Notes: generated by a model not told the origin, from the sequence alone. A stretch of DNA of 64,000 nucleotides from Pelagadaptatus sp034112445 (GCA_034112445.1 JAWUVI010000004.1:1-64000), one strand, 5' to 3'. Counted from the stretch's first letter, positions 1 to 9,071 are shown. Made by a program: numbers and translations.

Positions 1-2256
1 GGTTGACCAAGTTTGACCTAAGTCGCCAAAACCCGTGGTGGTGCTATCTATTTGCCATTTAAGTTTAGGGTTTGAGCGATCTGTAACATCAAGGGCGTAG
101 TAGGCATCGCCTCCTCGGCGCATGCCCATGTAGAGGTAGACATGATCACCATCACTCGATTCAATGGTGAAGTCGGTGTCGTCACTTTCGTTGCGCCATA
201 CGGTAATAGAGCCATCTAAACCATACACTTTAGAGAGGGTAGAAATACTTTCATAATATGTTTCGATGTTTGGAAGTAGCTCCTTGGGCATAAAACTGAA
301 TACTTCCGATCCATCATCAGAATCTATGGCATGCAATGCCCCGACGTTTGTCATACTGTAGACAACGTCATCTGGAGCTGATGATGTTCCGCCATAGGTA
401 ACTACAACTGGGCGAGTGTGTAGAGGGTCAGCAACAAAATTATGGTAGTTATCATCTGGGTCAACGCCTGTAACATCGATCCCCTGCGCCCACTGGATCA
501 GCTCCTCTCTTTCAGCCGCAGTTGCCGTAGTTTCGAGGCCTAGTAATGCGTTGGTTAGCGCTGTGTTCGTTGTGGATAAAGTATTTTCTGTGGTATTTAA
601 TGAGGTGTTGGATGGTGCTCCAGTTCCAGTGTAGGTATATACCGTGCGAGTGGATTGCAGTTGCTCTGAGAATCCCCCTTCTTCAACTTCATCGCCATCA
701 ACGTTGGCTGACCACCAACTTTGGGCGCCGTTATGGAAAAAACCGGTTGAGTCATCGATGGCATTGGTGTTGTTGGCATCGGTAACAGTGCCGTCACTAT
801 TAATCTTGTAGCGTTTAATGTTACCGGGCCATCCTGCGCGGCTCTTAGGTTTAAATATGGCGTAATACAGCTCATTTCTATGCTGAAGGTTATTGTAGGC
901 GTTTACTGTTACGGCCGGAGCGGTAAACGTTGTATTGGTGTCGAGAATGTCAGCAATAATTTCTGTAAAGGCGGCTTTTAGTTCGCTGGAGTTGCCGGCG
1001 GTGTAATACTTGCCTTTACCTTTTTGAGCGGTTTGCTCAAGCAGGTCCATGTCGATATCAAAACCAATCGTGTAAGTCGCGACAGTTTGTGTGCCGCTGA
1101 GTTCGCTGTAGACATCATCGGTTGCAAGGTATTGCGCAAGCTCATCTAAACAGGTGTTAGACGCATTGCTTGTGCCATCAGAGTGGCTGCAGCTCGTGCC
1201 GCTCAGTGTGCTTATGCTGGAGTCTTTGCCGCTGTCGGAATAAGGTTGGCCATCGGTCAGTAAGACGATGTGGTTCTTTTGGCAAGAGTTTTCAATAGGT
1301 GAAGCATATTTTCCGCCACTTACGGCATCTGAATCTCTGGCGACATTGGTGCCATAATCAGGGGCCAATCCTGCATAATAACGTCCTGCCTCCCATAATG
1401 TTTCAGTGAGGGGGGTATTACCACTGGCAACCAGCGCATTGATACGGGTCTTCATAGTGGTTTTTTCTGTTGCATCGGTTATGTCTGAAAAATGGTGGAT
1501 TGCATAGCCACCTTCACTGCCATCGAAGCGCATCAAGCCAAGGTTTAAACCACTAAAGTTGTCCACCAGGTCTTTTGCTTCATCTTTCATTATGTCGATT
1601 CTGCTACGCGTGGTGGTAGGGGCGTATTTCAAATAATCATTGTAATTAGCTGAAACGTAGTAGTAATTATTGATGCCGTCCCAATCAAAACTGGCGGATG
1701 CTGAGTAAGGGCCTGAGCTCCCTTCTTTGGTGAACTGTGTGGCTCCGGTTACTAATTCGTCAGCAGTACAGTCCACCGTTTTTGAGGAAGAAAAGTTACA
1801 GTTATTACCGCTGCAAATATTCTGCCATTTGCTTTTCTGTGGCTTACTGTTATTGAGTCTCCAGTAGGCAGCCTGACCAAAAAAGGTGGGGTCACCACTG
1901 TTAGCTGCGACTCTATCGCTAATTTGAGTCTTCATGGTTTCACAGTTATTTTGGCTTGTGGTTACGCTGGTGATGTAATTGGTTAAGCTAGAATTCCAAA
2001 CGTAGATATTTGACGTACTTGAAGCGGTTTTACCGGCATTCGTAGCATAAGGTGTTGCAGGATTGTAATCCTCTCTGGTGGTGACGTTGTTGCCCATGCT
2101 GCCTGAGGTGTCAAAAATCATCAGGACATTGGGTTGATAGGTGGCAGTGCCTTCGCTGTTGACCACAAAAATATCGGTGTCATCGGCTGACAGTGGTATC
2201 GATGCCAAAGCGCCAACAAGGAGCGTGCTCAGTAATACTTGTTTTTGAATAATCAC
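1..2256 (-). CDS. pilY1: PilY1, type IV pilus tip adhesin (3' end outside window)
   Basis: This is the large minor-pilin-associated adhesin that sits at the pilus tip and promotes pilus extension and surface sensing. It starts at a GTG at 2256 preceded by AGGAGA, and the frame is open for 752 codons to the window edge, so the C-terminus is missing. A signal peptide (about residues 1-24, ending LSA) precedes a von Willebrand A domain whose MIDAS motif DTSGSM lies at residues 49-54. Further along come LTDGQPYSDSG, typical of PilY1 vWA domains, and a beta-propeller start ending FGDLGQTWS. The calcium-binding loop of the propeller would lie beyond the edge. It is the last visible gene of the fimU-pilV-pilW-pilX operon. 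The family call is secure; adhesin specificity cannot be read from sequence. Confidence 0.93.
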   Translation of the reverse strand, partial: MIIQKQVLLSTLLVGALASIPLSADDTDIFVVNSEGTATYQPNVLMIFDTSGSMGNNVTTREDYNPATPYATNAGKTASSTSNIYVWNSSLTNYITSVTTSQNNCETMKTQISDRVAANSGDPTFFGQAAYWRLNNSKPQKSKWQNICSGNNCNFSSSKTVDCTADELVTGATQFTKEGSSGPYSASASFDWDGINNYYYVSANYNDYLKYAPTTTRSRIDIMKDEAKDLVDNFSGLNLGLMRFDGSEGGYAIHHFSDITDATEKTTMKTRINALVASGNTPLTETLWEAGRYYAGLAPDYGTNVARDSDAVSGGKYASPIENSCQKNHIVLLTDGQPYSDSGKDSSISTLSGTSCSHSDGTSNASNTCLDELAQYLATDDVYSELSGTQTVATYTIGFDIDMDLLEQTAQKGKGKYYTAGNSSELKAAFTEIIADILDTNTTFTAPAVTVNAYNNLQHRNELYYAIFKPKSRAGWPGNIKRYKINSDGTVTDANNTNAIDDSTGFFHNGAQSWWSANVDGDEVEEGGFSEQLQSTRTVYTYTGTGAPSNTSLNTTENTLSTTNTALTNALLGLETTATAAEREELIQWAQGIDVTGVDPDDNYHNFVADPLHTRPVVVTYGGTSSAPDDVVYSMTNVGALHAIDSDDGSEVFSFMPKELLPNIETYYESISTLSKVYGLDGSITVWRNESDDTDFTIESSDGDHVYLYMGMRRGGDAYYALDVTDRSNPKLKWQIDSTTTGFGDLGQTWST

Positions 2257-2271
2257 TTTGATTCTCCTGAA

Positions 2272-2607
2272 TTATTGATAGACGTTTATATGGTCAAGAA
2301 TCATGGTTTCGGGGTTGTAGCTAATGTCACCTTTCCCCGAGAATGATTTATCTATTGAAGGGCGCTCAGCACTATAGCCATTGATTGATAGTGATACAGG
2401 GTTGTTAAATTGTATTGTGACGGGCGAGCAAGATGAGCAATTGGTGTGCTGAAGAATTATGCTGCCGGAATCTTTCTCCGAATTGTAAAGCACCTCAAAA
2501 GCAGCACCCTCTACGGCTATGTCACTGTTTTCAATAACAGTGAATGCGAAGCTATGAGTTGATAAAAAAATACAACTTAAAATGAAACCATTACGTAATA
2601 GCGTCAT
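2272..2607 (-). CDS. small secreted protein of unknown function in the pilus operon
   Basis: A 111-residue protein I cannot assign to a family. An N-terminal signal peptide (about residues 1-22, cleavage near SFAFT) suggests export to the periplasm or beyond. The mature part has a close cysteine pair (NCSSCS) near residue 57 and otherwise looks like a small beta-rich domain. It is packed between pilX (16 bp upstream) and pilY1 (15 bp downstream, a gap that holds the pilY1 ribosome-binding site), so it is almost certainly co-transcribed and probably acts with the minor-pilin/PilY1 tip complex. In Pseudomonas the small gene pilY2 lies after pilY1, not before it, so I do not call it PilY2. The coding call is good; the role is inference from position only. 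Confidence 0.75.
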   Translation of the reverse strand: MTLLRNGFILSCIFLSTHSFAFTVIENSDIAVEGAAFEVLYNSEKDSGSIILQHTNCSSCSPVTIQFNNPVSLSINGYSAERPSIDKSFSGKGDISYNPETMILDHINVYQ

Positions 2608-2623
2608 GTGCTTATCCTCTTAA

Positions 2624-3124
2624 TTATCCGGCAGGCGCGGTATAGCGCAGGCCTTGAATCTGGTCAGACTTAGAGCCTGAATTTGGAAGTGTGGCTACGC
2701 TGTTCATATCGTAGGCTGCTTCGGTGATACTTCCCATCGAATATCCTCCCGCTACAGCCGAGCCTTGGCTGAAGTTGGTATCGTCGCCGGCGTCAGTTGA
2801 GGGCTCCATATAAATAATATCGACACTTTGATCAAACGGGTTGCTACTGGATGCCATAACAAAATCCGTATCCGGTATGGCGACAGTATTGTTAGGATCA
2901 TTCATGGCATTTTGTAGTAGGACTATCTCAGTGAGCAGCCGAGGAACCTGAGCTTCACTTTCGCTTAAGGCTGTATTAAAGGCTTGCATTTTAAATTGGC
3001 TGTTGCGAGTCATATTGCTTTGCAATGTGATGTCTTCAATCGAGGACACGCCAATAATGGTCAGGATGACTAGCATGATAAGACTGACCAGTAATGCTGC
3101 ACCTGACTGATTTTTTTTATTCAT
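2624..3124 (-). CDS. pilX: PilX, minor pilin
   Basis: A 166-residue minor pilin of the type IV pilus priming complex. The short basic leader ends in a Gly followed by AALLVSLIMLVIL, a hydrophobic helix that serves as membrane anchor and assembly spine. As is usual for PilX and the GspK-like class, the Glu at mature position 5 is absent (Val-Ser here). The segment ITLQSNMTRNSQFKMQAFN directly after the helix is typical of the PilX N-terminal family. It lies 24 bp downstream of pilW and 16 bp upstream of the small secreted gene. PilX is expected to be cut by the prepilin peptidase PilD and to join PilV, PilW, FimU and PilY1 at the tip. Confidence 0.88.
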   Translation of the reverse strand: MNKKNQSGAALLVSLIMLVILTIIGVSSIEDITLQSNMTRNSQFKMQAFNTALSESEAQVPRLLTEIVLLQNAMNDPNNTVAIPDTDFVMASSSNPFDQSVDIIYMEPSTDAGDDTNFSQGSAVAGGYSMGSITEAAYDMNSVATLPNSGSKSDQIQGLRYTAPAG

Positions 3125-3148
3125 GTTGATGTCCGTTTGTAAGAGTAT

Positions 3149-3922
3149 TTATTCAACTGTTGTATTGTTTATAGCAATCGTTGTTGAGTATATTTGCCTG
3201 GATTTTTTGTCAGTAATCGATATCTCGTCACTGTCTAGCAAAATAAATTTTCTTGTGCGGCTTTCAGCGGTACCAATATCGTCGCCAGAGCTCACCAATA
3301 ATCCAATTCTTACAGACGCAACATTAGGCCAGTCAGCGGCGGGAATATTGGCAGCGTTTACGTATTTAGTGACATTTACTGAGGTGATGGAAGAGTTAAT
3401 TCCGTAGAGCACTTGCATGTTATCTATACCGTCTATTAACGGCTGCTCAGCAGCAATCCAAGCGCCTAATGTAAAGTCATATCCTCGGCATGTTAGGCTG
3501 TTTATGGTGCCGTTTGCGGTAATATAAAATACGTTGGCTATTATTGAGTCCGCGGGAACTAATGCCCCTGTGCAATCGGTTTCAGTCCCATCATCAGCTG
3601 GTGGGTTGAAAAGTACAGCGACTCTATCGGAGTCATCACCAACACCATTGGCGGTGCAAGGGTCAAAATCCCCGCAAGCGGTGTCTAAAAATGGACCGTT
3701 TTCTGCCGGAACTTTGTAGTGAGCCAGTCTTAATGAATTGGTTAAATAGTCTAGTGAGAATCTTCCATTTTCTTGAATTCGACCAACGTCGTTGGTTAAA
3801 TTGTAAGTAATGTTGGTGCTAACGAAGACTTGTAAAACAGCGGCCATAAGTATCAAACTTAGCGTGCTTGAAATCATCAGTTCTATCAGTGATAAACCTT
3901 CCTGCTTTTTAATATTCATCAT
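3149..3922 (-). CDS. pilW: PilW, minor pilin
   Basis: A 257-residue minor pilin. The leader MMNIKKQEG ends at the prepilin peptidase site, followed by LSLIELM with the conserved Glu at mature position 5 and a long hydrophobic helix. The large C-terminal globular part contains several cysteines (for example TACGDFDPC). The start codon shares one base with the stop of pilV (TAATG), which suggests translational coupling; a second ATG directly follows the first, so the start could be 3919. It belongs to the same transcription unit as pilV, pilX and pilY1. PilW is expected in the tip-priming complex of the pilus. Confidence 0.9.
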   Translation of the reverse strand: MMNIKKQEGLSLIELMISSTLSLILMAAVLQVFVSTNITYNLTNDVGRIQENGRFSLDYLTNSLRLAHYKVPAENGPFLDTACGDFDPCTANGVGDDSDRVAVLFNPPADDGTETDCTGALVPADSIIANVFYITANGTINSLTCRGYDFTLGAWIAAEQPLIDGIDNMQVLYGINSSITSVNVTKYVNAANIPAADWPNVASVRIGLLVSSGDDIGTAESRTRKFILLDSDEISITDKKSRQIYSTTIAINNTTVE

Positions 3923-4512
3923 TAAGGCCTAATAGTTATGCTTATGTTTTGAGTGTCGGACTCAGCATAGCCAGAGCTGTTAGTTGCACTGTCAGCTATC
4001 GATTTTGCTGTCCATTGAAGAGATATGGTGAAGTTTGACTGAGCTGAACAAGGGGCTGTATCACAGGTGATGGTATGATCGGTAATGTTCATTGCCGCAT
4101 TGCTGTTAGATGTCACCCCAAGGGCATCGTCATGCCCACAGAAAACTTCCCACACATCGTAAGCGGCCATTTCATTGGCCGAGCAATTATCAGCCGCTGT
4201 ACCCGTCACATAATCGCTACAGTACTTTGCCGGCGTGTCGGTGCAAGCTGCGGCTGCGGCCGTTGTATAACCATCGGTAAGGCCTGCTTCATTTACGCGC
4301 ATTCTTGACGCGATTTCCTCGACTAGCCACAGGCCTTGAGAGCGCTTTGCTGTGTCCATGCTGGTTTTAATTGAAGTGGCTTGAAGGGCTGCTAGCCCCA
4401 TTATACCGACACTAACAACGAGTGTTGTTATTAGTACTTCTATCAGTGTGACACCTCGCTGAACTGTTAGAGCGGAGGGCGCACATATTATTTTTGATGA
4501 CTGAAAAGACAT
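3922..4512 (-). CDS. pilV: PilV, minor pilin
   Basis: A 196-residue minor pilin of the PilV family. After the leader comes QRG followed by VTLIEVLITTLVV: a prepilin peptidase site with Glu at mature position 5 and the usual hydrophobic helix. The reading frame extends to 4548, but I prefer the ATG at 4512. It has AAAGGA about nine bases upstream and avoids overlapping fimU, and it leaves a 20-residue leader instead of 32. The globular domain contains many Cys and Ser/Thr residues. It lies between fimU (24 bp upstream) and pilW (one-base overlap). Confidence 0.9.
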   Translation of the reverse strand: MSFQSSKIICAPSALTVQRGVTLIEVLITTLVVSVGIMGLAALQATSIKTSMDTAKRSQGLWLVEEIASRMRVNEAGLTDGYTTAAAAACTDTPAKYCSDYVTGTAADNCSANEMAAYDVWEVFCGHDDALGVTSNSNAAMNITDHTITCDTAPCSAQSNFTISLQWTAKSIADSATNSSGYAESDTQNISITIRP

Positions 4513-4535
4513 TATGACAGTTCCTTTTAAATCAT

Positions 4536-5057
4536 TTAAGGGGAGCAAGTTGCAGGAGTCGAAAGTTTCGCTTGGCCAACAAAATTTAACTCCAGTGCAT
4601 GACCGTGATCTTTACCCCGAGTATCGCAAAGGGCTAGCGTTAAAGATGTTACGCCCGCGCCTTCATTAAGGCCGCCGTTATTTCTGAAGCTTATGTATCC
4701 GTCGTCTGCCGAGCTACTAGAGTTGATGGTGATGCCAGTGCTACTGGCGTCTAAGTCCTTAATGAGCACATCGCTAGCGGCGTTGTAGGCGGTATTTCCT
4801 GCGGCATCAGCGTCTGTATATATCTGAAATCCTTTAGACCAATTAGATCCGCCTTTACTTGCAATTGTAACGACCTGGCCGCGGTGACTGGCTTCGCTGC
4901 GAGCCATATTGAGCATGGCGATTAAACTGCGTTGCTCGCTGACGAGGCGATAGTCTTTAGTCATATTAGAAAAAGAAGGTAAGCCTACGGAAACTAAAAT
5001 TCCAAAAATTACTAATGTGACCATCAGTTCTATTAAAGTGAAGCCGCGTTGTCGCAT
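4536..5057 (-). CDS. fimU: FimU-type minor pilin (GspH/FimT family)
   Basis: A 173-residue GspH/FimT-family minor pseudopilin. The preferred start at 5057 gives the short leader MRQRG followed by FTLIELMVTLVIFG, a textbook prepilin cleavage site with Glu at position 5. The frame runs back to 5129 but would add an unlikely 24 residues. The mature domain shows the family's pattern of SEQRSLIAMLNMARSEAS after the helix and a C-terminal CDTRG. By order (fimT, fimU, pilV, pilW, pilX, pilY1 in Pseudomonas) this is the FimU position; fimT and fimU are paralogues and the split between them rests on synteny. Confidence 0.85.
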   Translation of the reverse strand: MRQRGFTLIELMVTLVIFGILVSVGLPSFSNMTKDYRLVSEQRSLIAMLNMARSEASHRGQVVTIASKGGSNWSKGFQIYTDADAAGNTAYNAASDVLIKDLDASSTGITINSSSSADDGYISFRNNGGLNEGAGVTSLTLALCDTRGKDHGHALELNFVGQAKLSTPATCSP

Positions 5058-5191
5058 AAGTTTGCCTATGGAATTGATGGTTACCTTTGTCTGAGATATA
5101 TAGTCATACAGTTGGCGGTAAATAACCACTCAGGTGAGATAAATGGCAACAAATAATGACGGGTGGTGAATGCGTGAGAGTCGAGATGTTA

Positions 5192-5215
5192 ATAGTGTGA
5201 ACAGGGTCACACTAT
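5192..5215. repeat. 9-bp perfect inverted repeat between fimT and fimU
   Basis: ATAGTGTGA and TCACACTAT are exact reverse complements separated by six bases. It lies in the 182-bp gap downstream of fimT and upstream of fimU. No run of T follows on the minus strand, so it is not a standard intrinsic terminator; it could be a regulator site or an mRNA hairpin separating fimT from the downstream minor-pilin operon. Confidence 0.6.
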
Positions 5216-5239
5216 GGAGGTTGTGTCGTTAATAATTCT

Positions 5240-5794
5240 TTAGCAACGCAGCGGTGTGCCACTGCTATTTTCAGCAATTCCGTCGCCGTTGCGATCAAAT
5301 GCCATTTGCGATCTTCCGGTTCTGGTGATTGAAAAACCCTTGGCGTCTTTAGCTGGTTTATCGGTGGGGCAAAAGGTGAATGTGCCATTTTGGTTGTTGG
5401 TGTGTCCCGATGGTAGAAATTGTAAGTAAGCTTTATTGCCGAAGGATCTCCAGTAGAGATTACCTTTGGTTATTGGATTGTTCACGGCGCTGTGGATAAT
5501 GTCTTGGTCATCAATGGCTGCATTTCTATTGAGATCGCTGAAAACCAGTAAGCCATCATTCCAAGAGCCGCCACAATCTTGTAAGTCGCTGCTTTTACAA
5601 ATGGTAACAACGGTATTGGTGGTGATGGCGGTATGTCGGGCTTTATGGATTTGATACTTCATGCGCTTGATGGTTTGTGCGCTTTGAAAATTAAGAATCA
5701 CTTCTGTAAAGCTTGGAATCACTTGAGTCGTAATGATGGCAATAATTACGATACAAATTAGAAGTTCTAATAGTGTGAAACCTGATGTGCGCAT
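5240..5794 (-). CDS. fimT: FimT-type minor pilin (GspH/FimT family)
   Basis: A 184-residue GspH/FimT pseudopilin. The very short leader MRTSG is followed by FTLLELLICIVIIAI with Glu at mature position 5. After the helix, RMKYQIHKARHTAIT and a later TVVTICKSS match the domain's usual pattern, and SGTPLRC closes the protein with a cysteine, probably disulphide-bonded to an earlier one. It lies 82 bp downstream of pilR and 182 bp upstream of fimU. In several gammaproteobacteria FimT is not needed for piliation, and some FimT proteins bind DNA during natural transformation. I see no specific evidence for that here. Confidence 0.85.
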   Translation of the reverse strand: MRTSGFTLLELLICIVIIAIITTQVIPSFTEVILNFQSAQTIKRMKYQIHKARHTAITTNTVVTICKSSDLQDCGGSWNDGLLVFSDLNRNAAIDDQDIIHSAVNNPITKGNLYWRSFGNKAYLQFLPSGHTNNQNGTFTFCPTDKPAKDAKGFSITRTGRSQMAFDRNGDGIAENSSGTPLRC

Positions 5795-5876
5795 TGATCT
5801 TCGCTCTGAAAGACTAATGCGTAGGTTATAAAAGGTGTCGTGAGATTTTTATCATCCAACCGTATGATTTTAAATG

Positions 5877-7310
5877 TCAGTCATCTAGCCCGAGCTTTTT
5901 AAGCCGGTAACGGAATGATCGAAACGTAATGCCCAGCTTCTTTGCGGCTGCGGTTCTATTCCAGCGGGTTTTCTCAAGCGTTTTGGTGATGATGTCTTTC
6001 TCAATCTTTTCTAAGTATTCATCAATTGATGCAGCGCTATCTTGAATGAAGGCTGCTTCGCCTGCTGCCGGTGATGTAAGTGTTGATGTGGCTATAGCTT
6101 CTGTATTTTTGGAGCTAGTATGGCCTTGAGTTGAAACAGCCTGATCTCGTGTCGAAACAGATGGTGTAGGGAGTTGAATGTCCTCAATGCAAATGCTATT
6201 GCCGTCGCAGAGAGTAAACGCACGCTCTAAAATATTTTCTAATTCGCGAACATTACCGGGGAAGTCGTATTGTATTAAAGCGCTCATGGCTTTTTCTGAG
6301 AGTTCCACGTCAGGTTGGTTGCTGTCGTCAGAGAATCTTTTTAGAAAGAACTTGGTTAATAAAGGTATGTCTTCGGCTCTGTCTCTTAATGGCGGCAAGC
6401 TAATTTGAATGACATTGATGCGATAAAATAAATCATTACGAAAACGCTCATTAGCGACCTCAATAGCAAGCTCTTTATGTGTCGCGCTTAAAATTCGAAC
6501 GTCCACGGCAATTTCTTTTTCTGAGCCAACGGGACGAATGGTTTTTTCTTGGAGTGTTCGTAGAAGTTTTACCTGCATATCAAGAGATAAGTCGGCGACT
6601 TCATCTAAAAATAAGGTGCCACCATGAGCGGCCTGAAACAACCCTTGTTTGTCGGAGGATGCCCCCGTAAAACTGCCTTTCTTGTGTCCGAAGAACTCGC
6701 TTTCAACTAAATCTTTGGGAATTGCACCACAGTTGACGGGAATAAATGGAGCGTCAGATCGGCCGCCTTGGTAGTGAATTTCTCGTGCAACCAATTCTTT
6801 CCCGGTACCTGATTCGCCACTTATATAAATGGGCGCTTGGCTGCGTGCAACTTTAGCAATCTGCCGATGCAGAGTATTTATTGCATCGGCACTGCCCAAA
6901 AGGGGGGAGTCATAAATATCAGGCTGGCTTGAAGAGGTTAATTTTATAGCGGTATTGACCAGCGTGCGTAACTGTTCTAAATCAACGGGCTTGGATACAA
7001 AATCAAAAGCGCCTGCTTTCATGGCGCTGATGGCTGTATCCATATTGCCATGGGCGGTAAACACTGCTATTGGGAGCTCGGGTTTATGTTGTTGCACCCA
7101 ACGTACTATTTCAATGCCGTCTCCGTCGGGTAGTTTTAAGTCGGTTAGACAAACTTGATAGTCCTTATTCGTTAATAACTGAAGCGCACTCTGAGTATCT
7201 TTGGCACTGTCACAGAGTATGTTCATCCGTGACAAAGTGATCTCTAGAAGTTCACGAATATCAGGCTCATCATCAATGATTAATGCAATAGGTTGTTTGA
7301 TTGGGCTCAT
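5877..7310 (-). CDS. pilR: PilR, sigma-54-dependent response regulator of pilus genes
   Basis: A 477-residue NtrC-family activator. The receiver domain has DDEPD near the start and the phosphorylatable Asp at about residue 57 (LTDLKLPDGDG). The central AAA+ domain has Walker A GESGTGKE and the sigma-54 contact loop GSFTGA. A C-terminal Fis-type helix-turn-helix (TAAAKKLGITFRSFRYRLKK) closes the protein. The frame can begin at a TTG at 7319, but the ATG at 7310 fits better. The gene follows pilS with a 22-bp gap, forming the two-component pair that activates pilin (pilA) transcription in Pseudomonas. pilA is not in this window. A linker of roughly 40 residues rich in Thr/Ser separates the AAA+ and HTH domains. 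Confidence 0.93.
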   Translation of the reverse strand: MSPIKQPIALIIDDEPDIRELLEITLSRMNILCDSAKDTQSALQLLTNKDYQVCLTDLKLPDGDGIEIVRWVQQHKPELPIAVFTAHGNMDTAISAMKAGAFDFVSKPVDLEQLRTLVNTAIKLTSSSQPDIYDSPLLGSADAINTLHRQIAKVARSQAPIYISGESGTGKELVAREIHYQGGRSDAPFIPVNCGAIPKDLVESEFFGHKKGSFTGASSDKQGLFQAAHGGTLFLDEVADLSLDMQVKLLRTLQEKTIRPVGSEKEIAVDVRILSATHKELAIEVANERFRNDLFYRINVIQISLPPLRDRAEDIPLLTKFFLKRFSDDSNQPDVELSEKAMSALIQYDFPGNVRELENILERAFTLCDGNSICIEDIQLPTPSVSTRDQAVSTQGHTSSKNTEAIATSTLTSPAAGEAAFIQDSAASIDEYLEKIEKDIITKTLEKTRWNRTAAAKKLGITFRSFRYRLKKLGLDD

Positions 7311-7332
7311 GATTCTCAAGTTATTATTAGTG

Positions 7333-8955
7333 TTAATGGATCCGTTCTGGGTGAGATAAGGTGATTCTAAAACAGCTTTTATTATTCTGGTGTAAATATT
7401 CTAGCTTGGCGTGATTCGCTTCACATAATTCTTTGGAAAGATATAAGCCTAGACCTGAACCTGCAGCCTCTGTGGTGTAGAAAGGTTCAAAGATATGACT
7501 GATGTTGTCGTCACTAATACCGTCACCATCGTCGATTATATCGATAAAGGGAAGGTCGGTAATTGGATTTATATTGGTAGCGATAGTGATGTGGTTGATT
7601 TCCGTCAGTTTGTGACCGTAGCGGAGGCCGTTATCGATTAAATTGGTGAGAACTTGCCTAATTTGGCTGGTGTCCACATGGCTTTTCAGCACGTCTTTGT
7701 GAAAGTGTAATTCAATATCCATGGTGTCGGATGAATTGTTACTATAATCATCCGCAAATTGCTGTAACCAAATATTAATATCTAAAAGTTCTGGCTGCGG
7801 TGCTTGCCGTCGAGATAATTGAAGGACATTTTCAATAATTTGATTGATGCGCTTGGAGTGGGTTGCAACAATTTGAGTTAAACGCTTATCAGCTTCGTTT
7901 ATGGTTGGGGATTCGGCGAGTAGTTGTCCCGCATGACTTATTGCGCCTAACGGATTGCGTATTTCATGGGCGATGCTCGCGGTTAATCGACCTAGAGAGG
8001 CCAGCTTCAAATGCTGAGCTTCTTGGGTTAAGGCTTGGTTATCTTCGACGAATATAAGTGTTTCTTTACTGTTTTTTGGGTCTAGCTCGGTAAAATTTAT
8101 TCTGAGCTCGGTGTTGTCTGAGTTTTTAATGTTGGGGGTTTTAATTTGGGGGTGGGCACGCCAGAAGCTGATCCTTTCTTCCAGTTCTGGAATATCTTCG
8201 AGACGCCGCTGATCTTTATTGCCCTGCCAATTAAGCAGTCTTTTGGCTGACTCATTAATAAGTTCAATGGTGTTATTGCTTGAGTTAACCACAACACCGG
8301 TTTGCATCCGTTCAACAATAAGCTTTGTAATGCGCTCCAATTGTGCAGCATGCTCAGCTTGATTAGCCGCTTCTCGATTACTCTGAAGTAATTTTTGACT
8401 GAGGTAGTTAAATGCCAATGCCGTAATGAACAGCATGATGCCAAGTGAGCCAGCAGAAAATAAGGTTCTTGAGTCGCCGATGCCGTTTTGAATGCTGTAC
8501 AAGGTTTGCGATAACACCAACAGTGTAGTGACAGAGGCAATAACGGTGCTTAATTGAGTGCCTAAAAAAATCCCACCTGTAGCAACGCACACGAGCAATA
8601 AGAATCCAAGTCCGCTACCTTGCCCACCACTGGCGTGAGTTAATAAAACCAAGGCGACAACATCCACAAAGATGATCGTGAATAAACGTTCAGGTTTAGG
8701 TGAAAATTTGCTCCACCACAACAACATTAAGGTAACAATGTTTCCAACGGTATAAATTAGCGCCGTGTTTTCAAATAAAGTGGGGTTCTGAGTGGCAATG
8801 ATATTGGGGGCGATACCAGCGTAAAACATCAACAATAAAATACTACTCAGCAATGTTCTGTAATAAGAATAGATTCTCAATAGTTGAAAGTTGAGGTTAG
8901 GATCACGAGGCGTAACTGATACCGGTGTTGCCGATGTTGTCGTTAAAGATGTCAT
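7333..8955 (-). CDS. pilS: PilS, membrane sensor histidine kinase
   Basis: A 540-residue sensor kinase. About six hydrophobic segments fill residues 30-185, matching the PilS membrane domain that senses pilin levels in the inner membrane. A PAS-like region follows, then the dimerisation/phosphotransfer box ASIAHEIRNPLG with the phospho-accepting His at residue 330. An HATPase domain follows with N-box DNGLRYG, G1 box DIIDDGDGIS and G2 box GSGLGLYL. It is the first gene of the pilS-pilR unit and is divergent from nadE. It should phosphorylate PilR. Confidence 0.92.
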   Translation of the reverse strand: MTSLTTTSATPVSVTPRDPNLNFQLLRIYSYYRTLLSSILLLMFYAGIAPNIIATQNPTLFENTALIYTVGNIVTLMLLWWSKFSPKPERLFTIIFVDVVALVLLTHASGGQGSGLGFLLLVCVATGGIFLGTQLSTVIASVTTLLVLSQTLYSIQNGIGDSRTLFSAGSLGIMLFITALAFNYLSQKLLQSNREAANQAEHAAQLERITKLIVERMQTGVVVNSSNNTIELINESAKRLLNWQGNKDQRRLEDIPELEERISFWRAHPQIKTPNIKNSDNTELRINFTELDPKNSKETLIFVEDNQALTQEAQHLKLASLGRLTASIAHEIRNPLGAISHAGQLLAESPTINEADKRLTQIVATHSKRINQIIENVLQLSRRQAPQPELLDINIWLQQFADDYSNNSSDTMDIELHFHKDVLKSHVDTSQIRQVLTNLIDNGLRYGHKLTEINHITIATNINPITDLPFIDIIDDGDGISDDNISHIFEPFYTTEAAGSGLGLYLSKELCEANHAKLEYLHQNNKSCFRITLSHPERIH

Positions 8956-9012
8956 TGCAGCAAAGTTGCCTTTGATTAATTGTAAGGATTGCTTGAAAAT
9001 AGAGGTTTCTCT

Positions 9013-9035
9013 TTAGTCGATCTATGGTCGACTAA
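9013..9035. repeat. 8-bp inverted repeat between pilS and nadE
   Basis: TTAGTCGA and TCGACTAA are perfect arms separated by seven bases, in the 116-bp divergent intergenic region. It could be an operator acting on pilS, nadE or both. The ribosome-binding sequence GGGAG of nadE lies further downstream. No known factor matches this core that I can name. Confidence 0.45.
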
Positions 9036-9071
9036 TAGTATTCTGGCCGCACATTACGGGAGTTCCCATAA

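Noticed and set aside
546..785. Open frame on the plus strand inside pilY1
   Set aside because: The residue composition is odd (Trp/Arg-rich), there is no ribosome-binding site, and pilY1 coding on the other strand is clear.
8097..8540. 147-codon minus-strand frame inside pilS
   Set aside because: It is a shifted frame of the pilS coding sequence, which carries intact kinase motifs throughout.
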